A DNA stretch of 64,000 bases, taken from the NCBI GenBank assembly GCA_029449245.1, contig JANATF010000007.1, positions 1,798,001 to 1,862,000 of the forward strand, in the 5' to 3' direction. The notes below the pieces were generated by a model. That model was not told the origin of the DNA and searched no databases. It saw nothing but the letters and a program-made list of their open reading frames with translations. This stretch comes from Mortierella alpina. Taxonomy: Eukaryota > Mortierellomycota > Mortierellomycetes > Mortierellales > Mortierellaceae. Positions 34,640 to 44,863 of the stretch are shown here, in pieces; the first letter of the stretch is position 1, and every line of letters starts with the position of its first letter. The position numbers were made by a program, and so were the translations under genes.

Positions 34640-35960
34640 TTAATCATCGTCGAAACTTCCGCGGCGCCATCCTGGAGAAGAGTTCCTGTTAACCTCAAAG
34701 CTGGTTCCTTCCATGACATTGCTCTTGCCTGTGGGAAATCGTGGGCCGTTAAAGGCGTCTTCATCATCACTGTCCGGGTTCATCACACGCAGGTTACTAT
34801 ATTGTGAAGGAGCATAAAGAGAGTCAATAGTCTTGCCAGCATGAGCCCAATGGTGGAAGACACCCCCATATGCGATATAAACTTGATATCTTACGTGAGC
34901 TGAGGGAGCTGTGGCGATGACGATTGGATCATGCCGGTGTACTGGGGGAGGGGCGCTTCAATGTACGAGTTGCGGGTTGTCTCCTGGAATTTATAAAGGT
35001 CATCTTCCTCTCTCTGCTTGGCGAGCTCACGCTTTCTCTTTGCGAAAACGTATCCAGCGACTGACAACGCGACAAGCAGCGCAATGGCAGAGACAATGCT
35101 AACAGGCGGGAACTGAATGTGAGAGGCATGTTCCGAGGATTTGCAATACCCTCATAGAGTAATTAAAAGCACACCACCAATTTACTCTTGGCTTACATTC
35201 CAGCGACAGCTCCTGAGGAAAGACTGCTGTGAGAGGGCCCTGTGGAACCCGTGGAACCATTCGACGGCACGGTAGAGTCTGGTGGGGCCGGCGCAGCGGT
35301 CGTCTGGCTCTGTCCGGGGATGTATACGCTCGGGAACGACGCTATTCCATAGGCTTGGCAGACTAGTTTGTAGTCTGGCAGCGGCTTGATACTAAGGTGC
35401 GCCGTGTCTGATGACTGGCACTGGAGGCACGACGCGATCTGTAGTTGAATTTTGATGGGCGCAGTTGTTCGTAGTGTTAGAGACCTACAACGCCACTAAT
35501 TCAAAAACGAGCCGACGCGCCAATCCAAAGCTGTACCTGATCGTAAAAGTTCTGATTGCATGCACAGGGCGCCTGGGCGAGTGTAGGTCTATCACAGAGT
35601 GAAATATTGCCCATTAGTAAGAGAAACTGCTCTGGCTCTGCTCTTCTGGCTCGCTAGGCTCTCATGACCATCACGCAATAAAGGCGAGTCCAGCGCTGGC
35701 TGCCGTCTTCATGCTCAGACACGAACGGCATCCACCAAGCAACCGTGAACTCACTGGTAAGTAAAGGTGCCCGGCCATCCTGACATCTGGAGCGTCGCGT
35801 TACACGGCAGGAGGATACTTTCAGACAGCCCGCAGGGCGCGCATGATCCAATTTCTCCGTCTGCTGCCGACACGCCCTGATAGAGTAGTCCCATAGCCGC
35901 TACTGAGGCCGATGCCACCATCCATGCCTGGCTTTGTCCTGCACTTTTCCTGTACACCAT
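34640..35960 (-). CDS. 8-cysteine protein C, single-pass membrane anchored
   Basis: 286 aa from five exons: 35960-35755, 35588-35537, 35438-35197, 35098-34895 and 34796-34640, phases matching throughout. An N-terminal signal sequence is present (WMVASASVAAMGLLYQGVSA). The ectodomain holds CAPC-x9-C ... CAC-x10-CLQC ... C, the same cysteine spacing as proteins A and B although the rest is divergent. A Ser/Thr/Pro-rich stalk follows, then a membrane helix (VSAIALLVALSVAGYVF), a basic stop-transfer KRKREL, and a cytoplasmic tail of about 90 residues with Tyr and acidic patches (NPDSDDEDAF). Unlike A and B, this member can signal or bind inside the cell; that is inference. No ORF of usable length shows it; the gene is recoverable only by splicing. 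Confidence 0.75.
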
Positions 35961-37446
35961 TCACACTACTGAAGATTTGAACTGACTCTATGGTGCGGTG
36001 AAGGAGAGAAAGAGCATAGACGATTAGGCCACTAAAGTTCTGGTAAGCCAAAAAAAAAGGGAGAAAAAATGTTCACCCCCGCCTGGCTAGCGGTTGGAAA
36101 AACGTTTTGCAGCCTTCGTGCAGCCTTGTCGTTGCTCTTCCATGCTTTCTGCCCTCTGCCTTGCTGAATATTGGACGGAAAGCTGCGATCTTAGATAAAA
36201 ATAGTCGTGAGCCATTCATTGGATGGCCGGCCGAGCCCATTTCGGGATGACTCTTATGCTAATAGCAGGACCTTCCTGTACCCGATGGTATTTGGACAGT
36301 ACTACCCTCGTACGTTTGATGAAGTAGCGACAGTAAAGGAGGAGCAGGGACGGTACGGATGGCAGGGGATGTAGCTCTGTGTGGTGATGGGGGTGAGAAG
36401 GGGCGGCTGATTCCTGCTTTTGTTGTTGGGCAGCGAGCTTGCCTGATTGTCGTCGTAGTTCACATTCAAGGGAGGCAAGAAAGAGAGAGCCTCGAGAGCA
36501 ATCGCTGTCGATATTGCAATATATGCGTCTGGGGATATTTTATATATCCTTGCTGCATTGCCATTGCCATTGCCAGAGATGAACGTGGACATAGAGGGAG
36601 ACAATAACTGGACGAGGATCATGGAAGTAAAGGAGAGGCACGAGGGGCTAGAAGGAGCGAGGGGGATGGGGATGGGGGACGACCAATGAAAAAAAAATAT
36701 GAAGGGTTGGGGGCCTGAAACAAACTAACTGGTTTGTTAGTTGGTTTGCATGAGCCAACTTACAGGACTGGATGTGAGAGGAGAGAATGCAGTCGAGTGA
36801 AGGAGAAAAGAAGAAACGGAGAAAGATGAGAGAGGATTGTGGGTGGGGTATCAAAGCAGGGCCAGAGTAGGAGAAAAAAAAAGACGGGAACAAGAGAAGG
36901 TGGGGTTGAGGGTCAAGGGGAGAGAGGGAAAGGATACAGAGAGAGTGACAGAGAGAGAGAGGGAAAGGATACAGAGAGAGTGACAGAGAGAGAGAGAGAG
37001 GGAGAGGGAGAGAGCGAGAGAGAGAGCGAGAGAGAGAGAGAGAGTGCTTAAAACAAACAGCAGACTCCTGGACAACAAGAGACAGACAGAGCAGACAGAG
37101 AGGTGTCCTGGTGCCTGGAAAGGCGCGTGATCAGATGCTGCTGTTTTGGCCTGCGGTTGACCGGAGGAAGCACAACAGTCGCAAGACAGCAGGAGGATAG
37201 GAGATGCATCGATGCTCATTGTTATTCATAGAACAAACGGGCGCACCGTGCTCTGGTCCACTTTGGAAAGTCTTGAGGATTTGCCGCGACTCTTTGCAGT
37301 GCAGATCTCAGCTCAAGTGTTTCAGTTTCATTTACGACGCGCGATAGGCTACGAGTGCTTTAGAGTGTGCCTGGCAAGGACACGCCAGTACTATTACGGT
37401 ATTATGGTTTACTACTATTCAAGGCATTCCCTCTTAACGTATCCGC
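35961..37446. other. Intergenic, 1.5 kb, with GA-rich repeat
   Basis: The upstream region of 8-Cys protein C and the 3' side of the MFS gene. No coding sequence is supported. The GA tract is listed separately. Confidence 0.5.
36921..37044. repeat. GA-rich tract with a 35-bp tandem duplication
   Basis: Almost pure GA purine tract on the plus strand. It includes two copies, 35 bp apart, of a unit beginning GGGAAAGGATACAGAG. Confidence 0.8.
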
Positions 37447-39477
37447 TCATGCGGTTCCATCAACAACGGTCGAACGACTGTAATTGTTGTTTGCTTGGCG
37501 GCGCTGTAGATACTCCTCCCACAGCGACTCCTCCGTATCCTTGGTCAACCAGTTTACACCGAACGATCCAACCTGCGCCAGGCGGCCAAAGACCCGGATC
37601 CTCGCAAACTCGCCCTTAGCCTTGGGCAGCAACCGATCGCGAGGGTTGGTGCCGACAAAGAGCAAGAACAGAAATCCGACGCAGGCAACACCCAGGATCC
37701 AGTACAAGTTGGTCGAGTAAATTTGTGGGTCCTTGGTGGTGTCTCCATGAGCGAGAAGGTAGTTATAGACCTCTGTAAAGATCAATCCTCCGCCAACACC
37801 AGCTAACGACCAGGCGGTGAGGATAATGCCATGCATCGCTCCAATGTTGGACGGTCCAAACATGTCACACAAGAAGGCCGGAATGCATCCAAAGCCGCCT
37901 CCGTAGCAAGCCGTCAGGATCCAGATCACGAGCAAAAACGCCCAATAGACGCGCTTCTCCAGAATGGTCGGCAGAGACGCAAGGATCACCACCTGTGAGA
38001 ACAGCATGACAAAGAACGAGTTCTTGCGACCCAACTTATCCGAAACGGTCGAGAAGAACAATCGGCCGCCGAGATTGAATCCTCCGTTGATGGCCACAAT
38101 CGTGGCAGCCGTGCCCTGATCCTTGCCAAAGATGTCGGTGACAATGTTCGCGAGACGAGACAAGAATACCAGACCAGCAATAGAGTTTCCAAAGAACATC
38201 ACATACATGATGCGATACTCTTTCGAGAAGATGGCATCAGACAGGATCATGGTTGAGCCGGGATCAGTCTCATCCATGGTAGTCTTCTCGCTCGCTTGCT
38301 TCTCCATATCGACCGAATAAGCTGCATCAGAGTCATCTGAATCCACCTCGGCCTTGTCGTTGGTATCAGGCTGGCTCTTCGGTGACGCCACTTTGCGCCG
38401 GTACATGTCCATGCCATTGACTTGGAATCCAGGAGGCGGGACACGGAACACCAATGAGCAGAGCAGCATGGCTGCAAAGTAGCTGCATCCCAGGACGACG
38501 AACGTCAAGGGCAACCCTACGGCAGCAATAAGAGGCTGAGGAATTTTGGCCAATACGATGGAGCCAGCACCAAAACCGCAGACTGCAAAACCGGCAGCAA
38601 GACCGCGGCGATCAGGGAACCATTTCTGGAGAGCGGAGACCGGCGAGATGTAGCAGAGACCCAAGCCGGCTCCGCCGAGGACACCGTAACCAAAGTAGAG
38701 GAGGGCAATGATCTTGGTGTAAATGCCAATGGCCGCGATCATGTTACCCAGGAAAAAGATGGTTGATCCAATAATGGCAGCCAGCTTGGGGCCGTTACGC
38801 TCCAACCAGGGCCCGTTGATAGCGGCGGAGAGGCCAAAGCATCCTGGATAGGGTCAAGGATCGAAAGGTCAGTGATCTCGTCACCTCTTTGAGGAAAGTT
38901 CTGGGCTGGAAAGTGATAGCAACGAGTGAATGGTGAAAGAATCGTTTACTTACCAACAGCAATGTAAAACGTGATCGCAGCGTTGTGCGCGACAGGCGAA
39001 GACTTTCCGGTTGTAGGGTTCGTTACCAAACCGTAAATATGTCCATCGATGGGATCATTGAAGACAGACCCTAGAAGGAGTGAGGTAGAAGGCACGAGTG
39101 AGTGATGAGTGAACTGACTTCGTCAGAAATAAACTCTTGTACACGAAGACACACACAACTTACAGGCATAGAGTGATCCACAGATGGCCTGGAAGCTATT
39201 GAGTCAACGATGGGAATTCGCGTATGAACGCGAGGTTAGTTGAAATCACGGCATCCATGGGCCAGGTAAGTGCGAGCGTCAGCGGCAAAGATACGTACAT
39301 GAAGGCGGTGGGGAACATGGCCCATCGATTGAACGGGATCTTCATCAGCAAGAACTTCTCATTCTGGATGATGCGCTCACTTCGGGTGTAGGTCGTGTCG
39401 CTGTAGTGGCGATGGACGGCTCGAATAAAAGGGTTAGGGGACACTGACTCTGGGTTGCTAGACTCTTGAGTCGCCAT
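37447..39477 (-). CDS. MFS transporter, oxalate/formate antiporter-like family
   Basis: 574 aa from exons 39477-39299, 39195-39164 (32 nt), 39070-38954 and 38843-37447, phases matching. The reading gives FQAICGSLYAWSVFND in helix 1, the sequence pattern of the OFA/monocarboxylate branch of the major facilitator superfamily. About 12 helices are visible. Landmarks are GLGLCYISPVSALQKWFPDRRGLAAG, GFGAGSIVLAKIPQPL, and the second-half motif GGFNLGGRLFFSTVSDKLGRKNSF (listed in part). A central acidic cytosolic loop contains DSDDSDAAYSVDMEKQ. The N-terminal 45 residues are hydrophilic. The substrate is probably a small organic anion, but it cannot be read from sequence. No targeting signal is evident beyond the membrane helices. 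Confidence 0.88.
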
Positions 39478-39801
39478 CTTGCGTTGTAGCGCTCAAGGAA
39501 GAGCTTGTGGAGGTAGTTATATGAGTAGCGGTGGTGTAGCAAGGAGCACCGTCCGTGAAAATGAAAACGATGGTGGAAAAGTGGCGAACTGGACTTCGGA
39601 AGGTGAAGGGGGACTTGAGCCAGAGGAGACGAAAACAGTATTTAAGCAAACATGCTTTGGGTCTTAGGGGGTGGCCCTTAGTGACCTAGAGAGGGGGCGG
39701 GAACGAGGGGGGTGCAAAGGCACGGCTCAAGAGGCAGGCAAACAGAAAAGAGTGTAAGAGCAAGCTGAGTAACAAAGTTGGGCAGAGGAGAGAGAGGGAA
39801 C

Positions 39802-39851
<50 letters not shown>

Positions 39852-41242
39852 TAGAGAGAGAGAGCGAGAGAGAGAAGGTAGAGAAGAGAGAGAAGAGAGA
39901 AAAGAGAGACACTAAGACCAAGAGGGGCCTTGATGTTCCAAAAGGCATCACCGATGGATCGACACCCAGAGTGATCAAGATATGGCAGCGAACGCCTTCG
40001 GCAAAAGTGCGAACGTGTTCCCTCGCACCTTCTACTGCTCTACTCTTGGGCCACCACCTTTGCGTCTCATCCTTCCCATTGTTCTTGGCTTGGTTGACAA
40101 ATGGGTGTACTTTCGTTTAGCCTTGCTTAGGTACCCATCCCTTCGAGTGAGAAGACGTCAAGGCGAGGGCAGGGTGCTCTCATGCATCCCTGATGAAGGA
40201 GGATCATTACGTCCCCGTCCCGTACAAACCTCAGGGATCACCAAGCAGTTATTTTTGTCTTTCTTCGCTCCCCTCTCCCGTGTCGTCCTTGCAGCTTGAC
40301 AGAGGGGGATGAGAAATGACTATGGAGGTATCGTAAAGACGGCTGAATGTGTACATGTACGGTACAGGATGCATGTCGGCGAGGAGGTTTTCTCAATCAG
40401 CCGAATGCACATCGCATCAAGGGCAAGCCCATAAGTACACCCATCCTGTGCCTCTTCCCGTCTACCAGCCAGGCTGCTGGATAGGCCATGTACTGTACAT
40501 GTGCAGTATTACGGGAGGATGAACTCTCTTGGCCCCTTGCGAGGAGCATGGAGATACTCCTTGCAACAGGATAACGAAAGACAGGCGAAAAAAGGAGAAT
40601 TCCCTTGCAAAATATGCCGTAGCCGGTCGCCATCTACCTAGACGCCGCATGCTGTCTACACCATCACAAGGGCATTGTGCTTTTCCTCACATTGCCCTTC
40701 ACCAGAAGGCTCGTCGTGTTCTTTCCTCAGCTATCTACTATAGTTTGCCGCCAAAATAAAGTCAGGATCACACTAACGTCGGCCAACATGAGATGTGTTT
40801 TAGCAAGAGTCCGCTCAAGTATGCACGGAGCACAAGGCCTCATCGAAACACAGGTTGATATCCAAGAAGGGGGCCGAACGCCAGATCTAAAGTGTCGTCT
40901 TCTGAGAGATCTGAAGCTGAAAAAGGCTACGGTCTTGGGCGCACCTGCCGTTGAAGCCGCGGGCGACTGCATGTTCTTGAGATCCTGTGGACGTTGCCCG
41001 ATATCACTCACAAACACGCTGTCGCATACACGGACCGAGGACACTCTTCTGCGCGTACATTGTACCCAAGAGTATCACATAGCAGAAAATAAACGTTTAA
41101 TATCTAAAAAAACAAATGCATCGTTTTTCCTCAAGGCACTATTTGCCATTTCTCCAGAGGGTTACTGATATCTCTCATGATCCATGTACCTGGGACAACC
41201 GGCGCAGGAGAACGGTTCATCTCCAGATCCTGTTTCCCATAC
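39478..41242. other. Intergenic, 1.8 kb, MFS promoter side and unassigned sequence
   Basis: A GA microsatellite lies at 39789-39905. A perfect 15-bp palindrome CATGTACTGTACATG is at 40487-40501, with related GTACATGTAC at 40351. A 163-codon plus ORF at 40677-41168 has no coding character and is not called. Confidence 0.5.
39789..39905. repeat. GA microsatellite
   Basis: About 115 bp of (GA)n with few interruptions, 310-430 bp upstream of the MFS start. It reads as CT in the direction of that gene. Confidence 0.85.
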
Positions 41243-42711
41243 TTAGTTCTTCTCCTTCTCCTCTTTCCTAATGGTTGCAAACATATATACGTCAGCCATG
41301 CCCTTACGCAACAATAGCAGCTACCGTTCACTACGCGCTCAACTGTAACTTACTTTGTCTCGGTAACGTTCAACAACAAAGTGTCGGCATCCAACATGAC
41401 GCGGTTAGAAGAGTGAGAGATGATGGCGGCAATCTCGCGAGCGACCTCAATCTTTCTCAACTGAATGAAACCAGGCTGGTTCTTGATGGCTACGAAAGTC
41501 AAGAGACATCACATCAGGCTTGTTTAGCTCGACACTCTTTTTCGAACAGTAGCGATTGCTGGGTTCATTTCATTGGAGATCATTCTCGCTTACCATCACC
41601 AATGAGTTCTGCTGAGCGGGCTTCTCCCTCGGCCTTGACGATAATGGACTGCTTCTCCTGAATGGCTCGGTCGACAACGAAGGCAGCACGCTGAGCCTCC
41701 TGCTGAGCGATCTGCTTGGCCTCGACAGCCTGGGTGAACTCGGGCGAGAAAGCCATGTGGACGATAGAAACATCATCGAGGACAATGTTGAAGCGAGCAG
41801 CACGCTTGATCAGGTTCTCGCGGACCAGTCGAGACACACGGTCACGCTGGGTGATGAGCTGCGAGGCGTTGAACTGAGCAACCACAGACTTGGAGACCTC
41901 GTTGATGATCGAGGGCAGCACACGCTCGTCGTAATCCTGTCCAAGGGTGCGGTAAATCTCTGCCAGGTCGTTGACCCGGGGGCGGGACAGCACACGAACA
42001 GTAATGTTGACCATCTGCAAATCTAGTGGGTGGGAGTTTTCCATGAGAGATATCGGGTCGATGTGTCAACAGACTGGTCCGTAATCCAGGTACGCATTTT
42101 CTCCCATGCTCATCGAGATCGTATACTGTAGGTATGTGTGGTCCTGTGAAAAGTTGTTATTCTTCGTTATCCAGCAAAAACCTGAGCTTACCCTTGGTTC
42201 CGGTCAAAGAAGCAACGTTTCTGGGCTTGGCACGGACGTCGTAGATAATGGGCGTCTCAACCCAGGGAATGACGAAATGGGTTCCTTCGTTGTAGACTTC
42301 CTTCTGGACACCAAAGACACGGGAGTACTTGACAGCACGGTGACCTCCGTCGACTAAGATGCACACGGTAAAATAAATGGATCAGTCAGTTTCTTTTTCT
42401 CCGGACATGCCTCTGTCTCCGAAAGAATGGATCAAGACCGCTTTTGTGCGCTTTCCAGTCTTATTGATCCCATGCTCCAGCACTCCGGAGCTGAATTGAG
42501 TCCAAAGATCCTAGGATCGTATGAATCTGCACCGACAAGCAAGTTGTCCAGAGAAACAAAAACAATTGCTGAGCTCATTACCGTTGAAGAGCGAGGCGTT
42601 GAGACCGTAGCCGATGGCACCAAGAGTAATCAGGGCGCCAGCACCGCCGGCGAGTCCCTTGCCGCTGCCCTTGGGGAAGATGCCTCCGAGTTTGTTGAAT
42701 GCCTGAGCCAT
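41243..42711 (-). CDS. PHB2: Prohibitin-2
   Basis: 293 aa from exons 42711-42582, 42353-42192, 42022-41594, 41489-41354 and 41267-41243, phases matching. Prohibitins 1 and 2 form ring complexes in the mitochondrial inner membrane that support protease control, cristae and respiratory assembly. An N-terminal membrane segment ([16 protein letters not shown]) precedes the SPFH core: [51 protein letters not shown] and [38 protein letters not shown] and [12 protein letters not shown] follow. The QMVNI and ASQLITQR words match Phb2 rather than Phb1. The last intron's donor creates an in-frame stop (AAG TAA). Spliced mRNA ends KKEEKEKN; retained intron ends eight residues earlier. Confidence 0.94.
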
Positions 42712-43116
42712 TGTTGTGCTGATTGTGGGTGGGGAGAGAAGATCGATCGAATCAATCGGCGAGTCTGATCGGAGCGAAAAAGGGAATTTGCTCGGCGGAG
42801 TCACGTGCAACGATCGTAGCTTTTTTTCCCGTCTCTGCTCCTGCCTACTATAGCTCTCTTACTACATTGCCAGGAAGGATGAAGGTGAGTAGCAATGACT
42901 CCAAGGTCAATGATGCACTCATGGTAAGGACTAAGAACGGTTATCGGTTCATTGTCATCCCCCCAGGCGAAGGACCGGGTCGGCTTTGCAGATGAACGTG
43001 ACGTCACCCCAGCGCAACGAAGCGAGCTTTGACTTTCCAAGCTTTTGCCAGATTCAACCTCATTCCTTTACAAGGTTGGCGCATATTAAAGCGCGCATCC
43101 ACTCAAGACCTTCAAA
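42712..43116. promoter_or_regulatory. Divergent promoter, prohibitin-2 / SmB
   Basis: 405 bp between start codons. A TATTAAA-like element at about 43084-43090 lies close to the SmB ATG. No clear TATA box is seen on the prohibitin side. Confidence 0.45.
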
Positions 43117-44364
43117 ATGGTAAGAAGCAGGATCATAGCAACAACCACGGCAGGACTAAAACATCGCTTCGCTTCTGCAGCCGATACACAACCTGGAGGC
43201 GAAGCTTTGAAGAGCCACCATCGAGGGCAGACTCAACTCCAGAGCTTCATGCAAGGGTTCGACCTTCCTGAGATACATCAGGACCACAACAACAGTGCGG
43301 GCATTGTCGTGGACACTCTAAACGCAGAGATTGGCAGCTCTGATTCGCCGACATTTCATCCTCTCATGCCTTGTGGTAGCGAATGCTCTGGACCCATACT
43401 GCAGTGATATTCACTGACAAGCCTTATCACCTCGATATGTAGGCTATCTCAAAAAACTCCAAGATGATGAACCTGATCAACTTCAGGCTTAGGATCACAT
43501 TATCAGACTCACGCGTCTTCACAGGACAGATGCTGGCGTTCGATAAGCACATGAACCTCGTGCTGGCAGACTGCGAGGAGTTCCGGAAGATCAGGTCAAA
43601 GGACGGAAAGCCAGAGCGCGAAGAAAAGAGAACGTTAGGCCTGCTCATTTTGCGCGGCGAGGTCATTGTCAGCATGAGTGTTGATGGACCTCCCCCACCA
43701 AATGCCGAGGATCAAAGATCGCGTATCTCACAGGTTAGATGCTGAAGTGATCTTCACGCGAATGACGGAAGTCGTTTGCTGCAGCGCACTGACAGGAAAG
43801 ACTTTGCCCTCTGCTGCTTAGATGTCGACGGGATCAGGGGTAGCAGCACCAGCAGGACGTGGTATGCCCGTCGTACCCGGAGCAGCTCCAGGGTTGACCG
43901 GACCAGTACGTGGAGTCGGTGGACCAGCCCCAGGAATGATGTTGCCTCGCCCAGCTGCCGCAGCTGCCCCAGTGTCATATGGCCGAGGCATGCCTCCACC
44001 AGGGGGAATCCCACCACCAAGTATGCCTCCAGCAGGGTTCCGTCCTATGGGTGGTATGGCCCCTCCACATGGCATGCCCCCAGGCATGGCTCCTCCCCCA
44101 GGCTTCCGTCCTATGGGTCAGCCTGGCGTTCCCCCTCCTGGCTTCCGCCCTGGCATGCCTCCAGGTGGCTTCCCTCCGGGCTTTGCCCCAGGTCCTCCTC
44201 CTCCAGGGTTAGAATCTACTTTTGATTGCCTCCAACGACGTGTAGCATTTGCTTCAGTCATGCTTACAAGCTGCATCTCTTTTCACTTTTACATGTATAG
44301 ATTCCAGGGCCCTCCCCCTGGCTTCCGCCCCCCACCCCCCGGTTACCAGAGACCTCCCCAGTAA
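43117..44364 (+). CDS. SMB1: Small nuclear ribonucleoprotein SmB/B'
   Basis: 247 aa. The coding exons are 43117-43119 (the ATG alone), 43443-43733, 43822-44207 and 44301-44364. SmB is one of seven Sm proteins forming the ring on U1, U2, U4 and U5 snRNA. Sm1 is seen as [20 protein letters not shown], with the Sm2 part as [21 protein letters not shown]. The tail is the typical Gly/Pro/Arg/Met-rich SmB tail with many PPPGFRP repeats, which binds proline-motif-recognising domains. [12 protein letters not shown] matches the animal and plant SmB tail. The 323-nt intron after the ATG is long for this locus, and two of the donors are GTTAGA rather than GTAAGT. The neighbouring prohibitin is divergent. 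Confidence 0.93.
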
Positions 44365-44863
44365 TGGAGCAAGGAAGCAGCACGCATTGCCAGTCATTCA
44401 CCCATCTAATTAAACGATTTTCTTGATCAGGACGTATTGAGATCGGTGCTGGCTCGCCATGTTAATCCGGATCCCAGTCTTCTTAGACAGGACCAGAATG
44501 ACGGTTCCAATCTTTGCTGGGTTCTTAAAAGGTCGTCCTCTGCTACACTGTCTTACAAAGGCACCGCCACTCGGGATGTGTCTGGAGACCGCGTCGAGCA
44601 ATTAGCATTCGGTCTGAGGGCGCGAGGCTCATGTCGGTGCAACGTGAGATGGGAACTTTGCACCCTTTCAACGCCATGTTGTCCGCTATCCTTGATTGTC
44701 TTGGATGTGCTCCATCTTGGCATGCTGGACCTCCTCGACGCCTCTTGATCTCTTTTTTGCTTTTCCTTTTCATCTCTCTTCTCAATTTTCGCTTCCGACA
44801 CAGTTGCATCTATATTACTTCCCCAGGGCTTCAGCCAGCTACAGCAAATCCGCCACTAAAGCA
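44365..44863. other. Intergenic, 0.5 kb, promoter of the next gene
   Basis: The frame of the downstream gene stays open up to an ATG at 44696, but the text there is not protein-like. I see no other feature. Confidence 0.45.

Noticed and set aside
40677-41168. 163-codon plus-strand ORF
   Set aside because: Irregular composition, no motif, and located between clear genes without promoter or splice signals.
43117-43407. 96-codon plus-strand ORF starting at the SmB ATG
   Set aside because: It reads through the first intron of SmB; the GTAAGA donor right after the ATG and the SmB continuation at 43443 explain it better.
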